Numbered from the stretch's first letter, positions 42,505 to 51,221 are shown. The stretch is 64,000 nt of DNA from Rossellomorea vietnamensis NBRC 101237 (GCF_001591825.1 NZ_BCVQ01000004.1:1-64000), one strand, 5' to 3'. Numbers and translations are program-made. The notes: generated by a model not told the origin, from the letters alone.

Positions 42505-42905
42505 CAACATTACAATCATTCGGAATAGGAGATACACTTACCCCGGTTGAACTCGCTCCGGTCACAAGGATGGACTTGATCAAATACGCAGGAGCTTCCG
42601 GAGACTATAATCCGATACACACCATCGATGATGAAGCCTTGAAGCTGGGTCTTCCAGGAATCATCGCTCATGGAATGTGGACGATGGGCAATGTGTCCAA
42701 ACTTTTCAGCCCACACTATGAGGAAGGCTTTATCCAGGATTACTCGGTACGATTTAAAGGGATGGTCATGTTACATGATGTGGTTACTTTACGGGCAGAA
42801 TTGACGGACAATCAGGGTAACCTCCTTCATTTTAAGGTTTTAGCCACAAATCAAGCCGGGAAGAAAGTAATTGAGGGTAACGTCGTGTTTAGAATGCTTG
42901 AATAG
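42501..42905 (+). CDS. MaoC-like dehydratase, catalytic subunit
   Basis: A 134-residue hotdog enzyme with the (R)-hydratase motif YAGASGDYNPIHTIDDEA (catalytic Asp and His), then GIIAHGMWTMG. It is coupled to the preceding N-type subunit by an ATGA overlap; together they likely hydrate or dehydrate (R)-3-hydroxyacyl-CoA. It ends operon 2. I see no clear terminator in the following 100 bp, and no gene before the SAM riboswitch. Confidence 0.85.
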   Translation: MTTLQSFGIGDTLTPVELAPVTRMDLIKYAGASGDYNPIHTIDDEALKLGLPGIIAHGMWTMGNVSKLFSPHYEEGFIQDYSVRFKGMVMLHDVVTLRAELTDNQGNLLHFKVLATNQAGKKVIEGNVVFRMLE

Positions 42906-43022
42906 TTACGCAATGCTTTATGAAAAATTGTCGTAGATCCACCCCCAATCGAATAAACATATTATGGAATGATGTTTGAATAAAATAAGACAAAAGACAT
43001 AAATCCGATCGAAAAACTCGGG

Positions 43023-43050
43023 TTGACTTCTGCTGTAATTGTGATATTAT
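43023..43050 (+). promoter_or_regulatory. Promoter of the sulfate assimilation operon
   Basis: TTGACT (43023-43028), 16-bp spacer, TATTAT (43045-43050), about 25 bp before the SAM aptamer. Confidence 0.65.
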
Positions 43051-43073
43051 TTAGAATATTAAAATGAATAACT

Positions 43074-43175
43074 CTTATCCAGAGTGGTGGAGGGATCTGG
43101 CCCTGCGAAGCCCAGCAACCTACGTATTGTAAGGTGCTAATTCCAGCAAAATGTGAAGTCATTTTGGAAGATAAG
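43074..43175 (+). ncRNA. SAM riboswitch (S-box, SAM-I)
   Basis: P1 is formed by CTTATC (43074-43079) and GATAAG (43170-43175). The S-box core AGAGTGGTGGAGGGA, GGCCCTGCGAAGCCCAGCAACC and AAGGTGCTAATTCCAGC is intact. A terminator follows at 43189. It should switch off the cysH operon when SAM is high. Confidence 0.95.
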
Positions 43176-43188
43176 GTAACCTTACCTG

Positions 43189-43222
43189 AACAACTTTCCA
43201 AAATGGGAAGTTGTTTTTTTCT
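43189..43222 (+). terminator. SAM-riboswitch terminator
   Basis: AACAACTTTCC (43189-43199) pairs with GGGAAGTTGTT (43205-43215) with one G-U pair, then TTTTTTT. Confidence 0.85.
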
Positions 43223-43254
43223 GATCTGGATAAGAAGAAAATTGGGGGTATCAT

Positions 43255-43410
43255 GTGAAAAAAGAGAAGAACCAGCATGTACAGTTTGACTTGGTTGCAG
43301 AGAAAATCCAGTCCATGCTTGAAACCATGAGCTTTGGTTCGATCACGATTATCGTACAGGATGGAAAAGTCATTCAATTAGAGAAAAATGAGAAAGTCCG
43401 AATTAAATAA
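43255..43410 (+). CDS. yezD: Small YezD-like (DUF2292) protein
   Basis: A 51-residue protein starting at GTG after GGGGG. It reads KKEKNQHVQFDLVAEKIQS and contains FGSITIIVQDGKVIQLEK, the pattern of DUF2292/YezD proteins found beside sulfur-assimilation genes. It is the first gene after the SAM riboswitch. Function unknown; the C-terminal QDGKVIQLEK hairpin is the conserved part. It is separated from cysH by a strong hairpin. Confidence 0.7.
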   Translation: MKKEKNQHVQFDLVAEKIQSMLETMSFGSITIIVQDGKVIQLEKNEKVRIK

Positions 43411-43426
43411 GCTGACTAGACAAACT

Positions 43427-43481
43427 AGAGGCGCGTAGCAAAGATATAGGGACTCCTTATATTTTGTTACCGCCTCTTTTT
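43427..43481 (+). terminator. Long hairpin with T-run between yezD and cysH
   Basis: AGAGGCG (43427-43433) pairs with CGCCTCT (43471-43477). The pairing extends with small bulges through GTA, CAAA and ATATA on the left and TATAT, TTG and TAC on the right. TTTTT follows. It would end or attenuate transcription just before cysH. Confidence 0.6.
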
Positions 43482-43513
43482 CTATGGATAAGCATCAGGG
43501 AATGGGGTGTACT

Positions 43514-44212
43514 ATGTTAACGTATCAGACTTGGAAACAGCCATCTGTGGAATTTGAAGTGGATCCGGTCTATAAAGGCGCGTTGGAGGTCCTGAAATGG
43601 ACATATGATCATTATGGTGACGAGGTTGTATATGCGTGCAGTTTCGGGATAGAAGGCATTGTGCTTATCGATCTCATATCCAAGGTGAAACCGCAGGCGA
43701 CCATTGTATTCCTTGATACAGGGGTTCATTTCAAGGAAACGTATGAAATCATTGAGAAAGTGAAGAAGACGTATCCCGCGTTGACCATCCATATGAAAAA
43801 GCCTCAGTTGACCCTCAAGGAGCAGGCAGAGGCATATGGGGATAAGTTATGGGAAACCAAACCAAACCAATGCTGTCAAATTCGGAAGCTTGACCCGTTA
43901 AAAGAAACATTATCCAAGGGGCACGCATGGATTTCAGGATTAAGGAGGGAACAATCTCCAACAAGACAACACGTTGAATTCATTAATAGAGATGACAAAT
44001 TTCAATCCGTCAAAATCTGTCCGTTGATTCACTGGACGTGGAAGGAGATCTGGCGTTATAGCCATAAACATAATCTTTCTTATAATCCACTTCACGATCA
44101 AGGGTATCCGAGCATTGGCTGCTTCCATTGCACTACGCCGGCTACTGATGTCAATGATCTTCGCTCCGGAAGATGGAAAGGAAAAGGAAAGACAGAATGC
44201 GGTCTCCATTAG
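43514..44212 (+). CDS. cysH: APS/PAPS reductase CysH
   Basis: A 232-residue phosphoadenosine/adenosine phosphosulfate reductase that makes sulfite with thioredoxin. The C-terminal redox motif ECGLH has Cys229. The CC pair (Cys120-121 in NQCCQIRK) and CxxC (Cys203, Cys206 in GCFHC) mark the [4Fe-4S] type that can use APS directly. ATG 43514 follows GGGGTG; the in-frame ATG 43484 abuts the preceding hairpin and lacks an RBS. Confidence 0.93.
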   Translation: MLTYQTWKQPSVEFEVDPVYKGALEVLKWTYDHYGDEVVYACSFGIEGIVLIDLISKVKPQATIVFLDTGVHFKETYEIIEKVKKTYPALTIHMKKPQLTLKEQAEAYGDKLWETKPNQCCQIRKLDPLKETLSKGHAWISGLRREQSPTRQHVEFINRDDKFQSVKICPLIHWTWKEIWRYSHKHNLSYNPLHDQGYPSIGCFHCTTPATDVNDLRSGRWKGKGKTECGLH

Positions 44213-44227
44213 AAAGGGTGACGGTCT

Positions 44228-45292
44228 TTGCTTGAAATCTCGGCCCTTCTGATCAGCTTGTTCTTCGCCATGAACATTGGTGCCAGCGGAGCGGCAGCCT
44301 CAATGGGAGTGGCATATGGTGCAGGCGCAATAAAGAACATCCAGACAGCGCTATGGATATGCGCGGCAGGTGTGCTGAGTGGGGCGGTTCTGGGTGGTGG
44401 AGAGGTTGTAAAGACAATCAGTTCAGGGATCATCCCACAGAATCTATTGTCGATTAAGATCGTTCTCATTATTTTGTTATCCGCAACGATTTCATTGTTT
44501 CTTGCGAATGTGATCGGCATTCCGCTGTCTACGAGTGAAGTAACGGTTGGCGCAGTTGTAGGAGTCGGGGTAGCCTATCAGGTTCTGTATGTAAAATCAC
44601 TTATTACGATCATGTCTTTCTGGGTAATCGTCCCTGTCATCGCCTTTTTCGTAACCTGGCTTGCGGGATTGGGTTTAGTTCAGCTTGGAAAGCGGGGGTA
44701 TCATTTTGATAAGCAGTGGCTTGCTTATCTGTTGATCATCGCCGGATTCTTTGAAGCTTTCTCAGCAGGCATGAATAATGTTGCCAATGCAGTTGGTCCA
44801 TTGGTCGGTGCCGGTTTGATCTCACCCACACGTGGAATCTTGATTGGTGGTGCATTTGTTGCACTGGGAGCTGTTTTACTGGGAAAGAAAGTAGTCGAAA
44901 CAAACGGCAAGAAAATTACGCAATATTCTAAAGCTGAAGGAATTGTCATTTCCTCAACAGGAGCCTTCCTCGTCATCTTGAGCTCTCTGTATGGATTGCC
45001 GATCCCTCTGACACAGGTTACGTCCTCTTCCATCATTGGTTTGGGTGTAGCTAAAAACGGCAAGCACATGCTGCAAAAGAAAATCGTCAAAAAAATCGTC
45101 AAAATCTGGGTGGTATCCCCCTTGATTTCACTCAGTATTTCATACTTTTTGGTCAAATTGTTAATCGATAGTGATCTGTACTCAATTGTCGTACCGATAA
45201 GCGTCATTATTGCCACAGTAGGTGCGTTGTCCCTGATGAGGGTCATTAATGAGGAAAGACGGTCTGTCCATGAAGATGGAGGGGGCATTTGA
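44228..45292 (+). CDS. cysP: Sulfate permease CysP (PiT family)
   Basis: A 354-residue membrane protein of the inorganic phosphate transporter (PiT) family, with about ten helices and the duplicated GANNxxNA-like motif in the form SAGMNNVANAVGP. Located between cysH and sat, it matches B. subtilis CysP, a sulfate importer. TTG 44228 lies 7 bp after AAGGGTGA. Confidence 0.88.
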   Translation: MLEISALLISLFFAMNIGASGAAASMGVAYGAGAIKNIQTALWICAAGVLSGAVLGGGEVVKTISSGIIPQNLLSIKIVLIILLSATISLFLANVIGIPLSTSEVTVGAVVGVGVAYQVLYVKSLITIMSFWVIVPVIAFFVTWLAGLGLVQLGKRGYHFDKQWLAYLLIIAGFFEAFSAGMNNVANAVGPLVGAGLISPTRGILIGGAFVALGAVLLGKKVVETNGKKITQYSKAEGIVISSTGAFLVILSSLYGLPIPLTQVTSSSIIGLGVAKNGKHMLQKKIVKKIVKIWVVSPLISLSISYFLVKLLIDSDLYSIVVPISVIIATVGALSLMRVINEERRSVHEDGGGI

Positions 45293-45335
45293 ATTTAATT
45301 CCGATTAAACAAATATGTTAAGGAGGATATTTTAC

Positions 45336-46472
45336 ATGAGTTTACAGCCACACGGAGGAGTACTGGTCCAATCTTATTTACCTGAAGAATCCTATAAGGA
45401 CATCCAACACGAACTGCCACTGGACGACATCGCATTGAGTGACCTGGAACTGATTGCGATCGGTGCTTACAGTCCCATAGAAGGATTCTTGACCAAACGG
45501 GATTATCAGACCGTGGTGGAATCATTACGGCTTGAGAGCGGAAGTGTATGGAGCATTCCCATCACTCTGCCCATCTACAAGGAGCAGGCTGGTTCTGTAC
45601 AGCTAGGGAAAAGGAGCAGGCTTGTCTATAAAGGAGAAACATACGGGATGATCGACGTAGAGGATATCTACGAACCTGACAAATATAAAGAAGCCCTTCT
45701 AGTCTATGGAACGACGGACAGGGAACATCCCGGCGTAAAGAAGTTATTCGACCGCGGTGATGTGTATGTCGGAGGGAAGATTACACTAGTGAAAAGGCTT
45801 TCCAAACCCTTTAGGGGATATACCTTCGATCCAGTTGAAACACGTAAAAGGTTTAAAGATAAGGGATGGAGAACGATTGTTGGTTTCCAGACCAGAAACC
45901 CCGTTCACAGGGCGCATGAATACATTCAGAAAACGGCTTTGGAAACGGTGGATGCCCTATTTTTAAATCCGCTGGTAGGTGAAACGAAAGCGGATGATAT
46001 TTCAGCGGAAATCCGGATGAAGAGCTATGACGTTCTTCTGAGGAACTATTATCCGAGAGACCGTGTATTCCTTGGCGTCTTTCCTGCTGCTATGAGATAT
46101 GCAGGGCCTAGGGAAGCCATTTTTCATGCCTTAGTGCGAAAAAATTATGGATGTACTCACTTCATAGTCGGTAGAGATCATGCAGGGGTTGGTGATTATT
46201 ACGGAACCTATGATGCCCAAAAGATTTTTGATCAGTTTACGGAAGAAGAGATCGGGATTACCCCTCTTCGCTTCGAACATAGCTTCTATTGTGAGAAATG
46301 TGAGGGGATGGCGACGACAAAAACCTGTCCCCATGGAAAAGAACATCACGTCATCCTATCCGGAACAAAAGTAAGGGGGATGCTGAGGAACGGGGAAGTC
46401 CCTCCTTCAACATTCAGTCGTCCAGAGGTCATTGATGTATTGATCAAGGGTCTCAAACAAGAATCCAAATAA
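45336..46472 (+). CDS. sat: Sulfate adenylyltransferase
   Basis: A 378-residue dissimilatory-type ATP sulfurylase that makes APS from sulfate and ATP. The nucleotide motifs are [11 protein letters not shown] (HxxH-like) and [13 protein letters not shown]. Four Cys in [17 protein letters not shown] may bind zinc, as in many Firmicute enzymes. ATG 45336 follows AAGGAGG with 10-bp spacing; the upstream ATG 45315 precedes the RBS. Confidence 0.94.
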   Translation: MSLQPHGGVLVQSYLPEESYKDIQHELPLDDIALSDLELIAIGAYSPIEGFLTKRDYQTVVESLRLESGSVWSIPITLPIYKEQAGSVQLGKRSRLVYKGETYGMIDVEDIYEPDKYKEALLVYGTTDREHPGVKKLFDRGDVYVGGKITLVKRLSKPFRGYTFDPVETRKRFKDKGWRTIVGFQTRNPVHRAHEYIQKTALETVDALFLNPLVGETKADDISAEIRMKSYDVLLRNYYPRDRVFLGVFPAAMRYAGPREAIFHALVRKNYGCTHFIVGRDHAGVGDYYGTYDAQKIFDQFTEEEIGITPLRFEHSFYCEKCEGMATTKTCPHGKEHHVILSGTKVRGMLRNGEVPPSTFSRPEVIDVLIKGLKQESK

Positions 46473-46493
46473 TCGGCCGGGGAGGAAGATAGT

Positions 46494-47096
46494 TTGAGTG
46501 AAAAACAAGAAAACATTGTATGGCATGAATCTACAATCACGAAACAGCAAAGAAGGAAAAAGAATGGTCATCAAAGTTTCATTCTCTGGTTCACAGGATT
46601 ATCCGCTTCAGGTAAATCGACAGTGGCGAATGCACTTGCTGCCTCCCTTTTTAATCAGGGAAAGCAGGTGTACGTTCTGGATGGAGATAACGTCCGTCAT
46701 GGATTGAATCAAGATTTGGGCTTTAATGAGGACGACCGTAAAGAAAACATCAGACGGATAGGTGAAGTGTCGAAACTCTTCATTGATAGCGGTCAAATTG
46801 TGCTCACCGCGTTTATTTCACCTTTCAGAAAAGACCGGGATGTTGTGAGAAGCCTGGTCGGCCCTGAAGAATTCCTGGAAATATACGTACATTGTTCCCT
46901 GGAGGAATGTGAAAAGCGTGATCCAAAAGGGTTATACAAAAAAGCCCGTAAAAAAGAGATCACTCATTTCACGGGAATTAGTGCTCCGTATGAAGAACCG
47001 GAAAATCCGGAAATCGTCCTGGATACAGAAAAGAACTCAATTGAACAATGTGTAGAGCGTCTTTTGAAGGAATTAAAGCAAAAACAATTGATATAA
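46494..47096 (+). CDS. cysC: Adenylyl-sulfate kinase
   Basis: A 200-residue P-loop kinase that converts APS to PAPS. P-loop GLSASGKST is at residues 35-43, with [15 protein letters not shown] and IGEVSKLF. The start is TTG after GGGGAGGAAG. Since CysH has the [4Fe-4S] type that can take APS, CysC may serve other needs for PAPS. Confidence 0.94.
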   Translation: MSEKQENIVWHESTITKQQRRKKNGHQSFILWFTGLSASGKSTVANALAASLFNQGKQVYVLDGDNVRHGLNQDLGFNEDDRKENIRRIGEVSKLFIDSGQIVLTAFISPFRKDRDVVRSLVGPEEFLEIYVHCSLEECEKRDPKGLYKKARKKEITHFTGISAPYEEPENPEIVLDTEKNSIEQCVERLLKELKQKQLI

Positions 47097-47108
47097 GGAG
47101 AGAAAAAT

Positions 47109-48719
47109 ATGGCATATAAGAAATCATGGGAGTCAAATGAAAAGCTGAATAAAACAGAACAATGGAAGCTCGAGAAAGACGGATTGAAGATTTTTGAAGA
47201 TATTCCGCATTATGCTAAAAATGGATTCTCTTCCATCCCCAAAGAGGAATGGGATAAATTCAAGTGGGCTGGCCTTTACCTGCAGAGACCGAAAGAAGAC
47301 GGATATTTCATGATGAGGGTCAATGTCCCTTCCGGCATCTTATCGTATGATCAGGCAAGGGAGCTTGCTTCCATCTGTAAGGAATACGGCAGGGATGTCT
47401 ATGATATCACGACCCGTCAGGCCATCCAGTTCCACTGGTTGAAGATTGAACAAATCCCGGATATCTTCAAACGTCTGGAAAAAGTCGGATTGTCTTCTGC
47501 AGGGGCATGTGGGGATATCACGCGTAATATCGTCGGAAACCCCCTGGCTGGCATCGATCCGGATGAACTTTTTGATACAAGAGCCGTTGTGAAGGAAGTC
47601 TATGACTTTTTCCAGCATAACGAAGACTTTTCAAATTTACCGAGAAAGTATAAAGTCGCGATTTCCGCCAATCTCAACAATGCAGCGAATGCCGAAATCA
47701 ACTGTGTTTCTTTCCTTCCTGCGAAAAAGCAGATAGACGGGAAAGAGAAGAACGGATTTCACCTGAAGGTCGGAGGTGGTTTGTCTTCGAGACCTCTTCT
47801 GGCACAAGAATTGGACGTATTCGTCCTTCCACATCAGGTAAAAGACGTAACGATTGCCCTTACGACCATTTTTCGCGACTACGGATATCGTGAGAAACGG
47901 CATTTAGCCCGTTTGAAATTCTTAATGGCCGACTGGGGGCCTGAGAAGTTCAAAGAAAAACTGCTGGAGTATGTAGAGCTTCTTCCGGCAGGGACCGACG
48001 CAGTGAAAGGGTGGAACGCAGGATACTTCTACGGGGTCCACCCACAGAAACAGGAAGGACTTAATTACGTGGGGCTGAATGTTCCTGTCGGCAGGCTGAA
48101 CTCCGATGAAGTGTTCGAGCTTGCAAGGATCTCAAAGAAATATGGAAATGGCGAAATCAGAAACTGTAATTCTCAGAATCTCATCATTCCGAATATTCCC
48201 GATGAGCATGTGGATGCTTTGCTTAACGAAAAGATCTTTGACCGGATTTCAACGAGCCCTTTATCTTTCATAGGGTACTCTGTATCGTGCACAGGAATCG
48301 AATATTGCAATCTAGCTTTGGTAGAGACAAAGGAGCGGATGAGACAGATCGCCAATGACTTGGATCGCGAATTGACGTTGGATGTCCCAGTGAGGATTCA
48401 TATGGTGGGTTGCCCCAATTCATGCGGTCAGCGACAAATTGCAGACATCGGTCTCCAGGGGATCAAAATGAGGACGAAAGATAAGAAAATGATCGAAGCC
48501 TTTGAAATCTATGTAGGGGGTACCCTTCAGGACGGCGGGAAATTGAATGAAAAGCTGAAAGGGAAAGTGGAAGCCGCCAATCTGTCCGAAGTCGTCAAGC
48601 AACTCTTGATTCATTTCAAACAAACAAAGGAACAAGGGGAAACTTTCTTTGACTATATCAAACGAGTCGGTACCAGTCCCCTTCAGGAATCGTTGGATCA
48701 ACTGCTGCAGGAAGCATAA
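47109..48719 (+). CDS. Nitrite/sulfite reductase, single-subunit siroheme type
   Basis: A 536-residue assimilatory reductase with the paired ferredoxin-like repeats of the sulfite/nitrite reductase family. The [4Fe-4S]-siroheme Cys set is Cys394 and Cys400 (SCTGIEYC) and Cys435 and Cys439 (GCPNSC). Located between cysC and the siroheme genes, it most likely reduces sulfite to sulfide. It has no flavoprotein partner CysJ beside it, so it probably takes electrons from ferredoxin. The operon context argues against nitrite as main substrate. Confidence 0.87.
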   Translation: MAYKKSWESNEKLNKTEQWKLEKDGLKIFEDIPHYAKNGFSSIPKEEWDKFKWAGLYLQRPKEDGYFMMRVNVPSGILSYDQARELASICKEYGRDVYDITTRQAIQFHWLKIEQIPDIFKRLEKVGLSSAGACGDITRNIVGNPLAGIDPDELFDTRAVVKEVYDFFQHNEDFSNLPRKYKVAISANLNNAANAEINCVSFLPAKKQIDGKEKNGFHLKVGGGLSSRPLLAQELDVFVLPHQVKDVTIALTTIFRDYGYREKRHLARLKFLMADWGPEKFKEKLLEYVELLPAGTDAVKGWNAGYFYGVHPQKQEGLNYVGLNVPVGRLNSDEVFELARISKKYGNGEIRNCNSQNLIIPNIPDEHVDALLNEKIFDRISTSPLSFIGYSVSCTGIEYCNLALVETKERMRQIANDLDRELTLDVPVRIHMVGCPNSCGQRQIADIGLQGIKMRTKDKKMIEAFEIYVGGTLQDGGKLNEKLKGKVEAANLSEVVKQLLIHFKQTKEQGETFFDYIKRVGTSPLQESLDQLLQEA

Positions 48720-48733
48720 GGAGGCAATGAGAG

Positions 48734-48958
48734 ATGAATTTATATCGATTTGAAGTCACTGCCCGTGATTTAGTCACGATTGTCGTCGTAGCAGCTGATA
48801 CGGATGAAAAAGCTTTTGACCTGGTTGAGATCGAGCTTGAGAAGTATTTCTTGAAAAAGCCGGATGTCAGGGATATCTCCCTTTACGAAAAAAAGAGAAT
48901 CCGGGGAAATGGTGCAGGATTTGTCCTGTACGAACAGGAAACCATCATTACATCCTGA
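48734..48958 (+). CDS. DUF3906-like small protein
   Basis: A 74-residue protein in the operon between the sulfite reductase and the methyltransferase. Pattern: YRFEVTARDLVTIVVVAADTDEKAFDLVEIELEKYFLKKPDVRDISLYEKKRI; this matches DUF3906 as I recall it. There is no membrane segment or metal motif. The position suggests a helper of sulfite reductase or siroheme insertion; function unknown. Confidence 0.65.
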   Translation: MNLYRFEVTARDLVTIVVVAADTDEKAFDLVEIELEKYFLKKPDVRDISLYEKKRIRGNGAGFVLYEQETIITS

Positions 48959-48969
48959 GGAGGGAAACA

Positions 48970-49734
48970 ATGGGAAAGGTATATTTAGTCGGAGCGGGAC
49001 CCGGAGATCCGGAACTGATCACGCTAAAAGCGTTAAAATCCATACAAAAAGCCGATGTCATTCTATATGACCGCCTGGTGAACAAGGAACTTCTCACATA
49101 CGCGAAGAAAGGGGCAGATTTGATCTACTGCGGAAAACTGCCAAACTATCATACGATGAAACAAGACACGATCAATCATTTTCTAGTACGCTACGCGGCA
49201 AGCGGAAAAGTGGTGGTCAGGTTAAAGGGGGGAGATCCCTTTGTATTCGGAAGAGGCGGTGAAGAAGCGGAAGCATGCGCGAAAAAAGGGATTCCTTTTG
49301 AAATCATTCCGGGTATCACGTCAGGAATCGCAGCCGCTGCCTATGCAGGGATACCCGTCACTCACAGGGATGCAAGTTCAAGCGTTGCGTTTGTGACGGG
49401 CCATAAACAAAACAATCAACTTGAAGATGAAAAATGGGAAAGCTTATCGAAAGGAATCGATACCCTGGCCATCTATATGGGAGTCAGTAATCTCCCTTAT
49501 ATCAGAGAAAAGCTTATACAATACGGTAAATCCAAGCATACTCCTGTAGCACTTGTTCATTGGGGGACGACAGAAGTGCAAAAGACCGTTACAGGGACAC
49601 TTGATACCATCATTGATATCGTGAAAGAAGAAAAAATAGAAAATCCAAGCATGATCATCGTTGGCGAAGTGGTACGGTACCGTGAGAAAATTCAATGGTT
49701 TGAAAAGAAAATCATCATGAGCGAGGCTTTATAG
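48970..49734 (+). CDS. sumT: Uroporphyrinogen-III C-methyltransferase
   Basis: A 254-residue SAM-dependent methyltransferase that makes precorrin-2, the first step to siroheme. VGAGPGDPELITLKA opens the protein. Further motifs are VRLKGGDPFVFGRGGEEAEA, PGITSGIAA and VTHRDASSSVAFVTGH. It corresponds to YlnD of B. subtilis. The next gene follows without a gap. Confidence 0.94.
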   Translation: MGKVYLVGAGPGDPELITLKALKSIQKADVILYDRLVNKELLTYAKKGADLIYCGKLPNYHTMKQDTINHFLVRYAASGKVVVRLKGGDPFVFGRGGEEAEACAKKGIPFEIIPGITSGIAAAAYAGIPVTHRDASSSVAFVTGHKQNNQLEDEKWESLSKGIDTLAIYMGVSNLPYIREKLIQYGKSKHTPVALVHWGTTEVQKTVTGTLDTIIDIVKEEKIENPSMIIVGEVVRYREKIQWFEKKIIMSEAL

Positions 49735-50490
49735 ATGAAACGTGCGGTATTGTATGTGTGCCATGGCAGTCGTTTGGTGAAAGCCCGTGAAGAAGCTGTT
49801 GCCTTCATCAAGCGATGTCAGGAACATGTCGAGGCGGATATTCAGGAAATAAGTTTCCTTGAACTTGCCAGCCCTTCCATTGAAGAAGGATTCCGTTCAT
49901 GCGTGGACAGAGGGGCCACTCACCTGACTGTCGTACCACTTCTCCTTCTGACGGCGGTCCATGCCAAGAAGGATATCCCTGATGAAATTCAAAGATGCAT
50001 GGGGTTATATCCTCATGTCAAGGTGAAATACGGGTGTCCAATCGGCGTACACGATCGGATGGTCGAAAGTGTCATCAATAAGATTGAGGAGGCTGCCCCA
50101 CTTCATTCATCTACAACGGCCATTTTAATCGGAAGGGGAAGTTCAGATCCGGATATCAAGAGGGATTTCGGTGCACTAGCTGAGCGTGTCCATCGAAAAA
50201 CAGCGATAAGTGAGGTAAGAACATGTTATTTAACGGCAGCCTCACCAAGCTTTACAGAAACTCTGGAGTCTTTGAAAAATACTGAGGGAACCGTCGTCTT
50301 CGTGCCTTATCTCCTATTCACCGGGTTATTGATGAAAGGGATCGAGAAAGAAATCCGCAGAACCCATAATCAACATATCCTCCTGGCGAACTATTTAGGG
50401 TATGACCCTCTTGTGGAGCAGGCATTTCTGGACCGGGTAAATGAATCTCTGTGGGTCAAAGGAGAAGACTATGCTGCCAATCATGATTGA
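49735..50490 (+). CDS. sirB: Sirohydrochlorin ferrochelatase SirB
   Basis: A 251-residue CbiX/SirB-type chelatase with two similar halves. The N-terminal metal-binding His is in VCHGSR (His10), with a second His in the following half of the active site (PLLLLTAVHAKKDIP). It inserts iron into sirohydrochlorin, as YlnE in B. subtilis. It begins at the base after the sumT stop, and overlaps sirC by 20 bp. Confidence 0.88.
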   Translation: MKRAVLYVCHGSRLVKAREEAVAFIKRCQEHVEADIQEISFLELASPSIEEGFRSCVDRGATHLTVVPLLLLTAVHAKKDIPDEIQRCMGLYPHVKVKYGCPIGVHDRMVESVINKIEEAAPLHSSTTAILIGRGSSDPDIKRDFGALAERVHRKTAISEVRTCYLTAASPSFTETLESLKNTEGTVVFVPYLLFTGLLMKGIEKEIRRTHNQHILLANYLGYDPLVEQAFLDRVNESLWVKGEDYAANHD

Positions 50491-51040
50491 TGTGAAGGAT
50501 AAGCAAGTGACGATTATAGGTGGAGGAAAAGTGGCACTTCGTAAGCTCTCTGTCTTTCTTGAGCAGGGAGCAAATATTACCATCATCAGCCCTGAGGTGG
50601 TCGATGAGATCAGAGTATTACATGAAGAGAAGAGAATAGTATGGATCAAGAGAGAAATGCTGCCGGATGATGTAAATAAAGCGTTCATCGTCATCGCTGC
50701 CACGAATAAGCGATCGGTGAACGAGCAGGTGAAAAAGTACTCCGACAGAAATCATCTTCTATGTGTAGTGGACGATGGGGATTGTGGAAATATGCAGATG
50801 GTCTCCTTTACACAAAAAGGGACTTTCACCATCGCTGTTTCTACAGGTGGTGCTAGTCCATTCTTAGCAAAGAAGCTTACGAATCAACTGTCTCAATCAT
50901 TTGACGATTCCTTCATCGAGAAGCTTGCAATCATTTCTTCTGAAAGAAAGGATATCAAAGCATCGGATTTACCTGAAAAGGAAAAAAGAAAGCTGTTAAG
51001 AGAACTTTCGCATAAGCTGGAGGTAATGGAAAATGAGTAA
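50471..51040 (+). CDS. sirC: Precorrin-2 dehydrogenase SirC
   Basis: A 189-residue NAD-dependent dehydrogenase that oxidises precorrin-2 to sirohydrochlorin. The Rossmann motif IIGGGKVALRKL and the typical STGGASPFLAKKL are present. It corresponds to YlnF. ATG 50471 follows AAAGGAG. The stop codon lies within a perfect 21-bp inverted repeat that follows. Confidence 0.9.
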   Translation: MLPIMIDVKDKQVTIIGGGKVALRKLSVFLEQGANITIISPEVVDEIRVLHEEKRIVWIKREMLPDDVNKAFIVIAATNKRSVNEQVKKYSDRNHLLCVVDDGDCGNMQMVSFTQKGTFTIAVSTGGASPFLAKKLTNQLSQSFDDSFIEKLAIISSERKDIKASDLPEKEKRKLLRELSHKLEVMENE

Positions 51041-51081
51041 AGCATGGGTGATATAGTTTCCCCATGCTTTACTCATTTTCC
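51028..51081 (+). terminator. Perfect 21-bp inverted repeat at the end of the cysH operon
   Basis: The arm 51028-51048, which contains the sirC stop, is exactly complementary to 51061-51081, with a 12-nt loop. It has no classical T-run after it, so it may be a weak terminator, an RNA-stabilising hairpin, or both. Confidence 0.5.
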
Positions 51082-51115
51082 CTTTGTAAAGGGAATCGTT
51101 AGAAAAGGCTTCTTA

Positions 51116-51159
51116 TTTCACGAACATTTAACTTTGAATTGGTTTTAATGTTAGGAAAT
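51116..51159. promoter_or_regulatory. Candidate pair of PurR boxes
   Basis: One box with core CGAACATT (51121-51128) and an opposed AATGTTAGGAAAT (51147-51159), 12 of 13 to the inverted PurBox consensus AWWWCCGAACWWT, separated by 18 bp. They lie just upstream of the xpt promoter. PurR regulates xpt-pbuX in B. subtilis. Confidence 0.45.
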
Positions 51160-51164
51160 TAGTC

Positions 51165-51193
51165 TTTACAAAAGGATAAGTTGACGGTATACT
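51165..51193 (+). promoter_or_regulatory. SigA promoter of xpt-pbuX
   Basis: TTTACA (51165-51170), 17-bp spacer, TATACT (51188-51193), about 28 bp before the purine aptamer. Confidence 0.75.
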
Positions 51194-51221
51194 AACCAAT
51201 ATTAAATCAATCTTTCTTTTT

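Noticed and set aside
43427-43481. T-box or second riboswitch before cysH
   Set aside because: No T-box sequence (TGGNACCGCG) and no conserved aptamer core; only a hairpin with T-run is seen.
44725-45288. Long antisense frame in cysP (187 codons)
   Set aside because: Shadow of the membrane-protein gene on the plus strand; no RBS and no family pattern.
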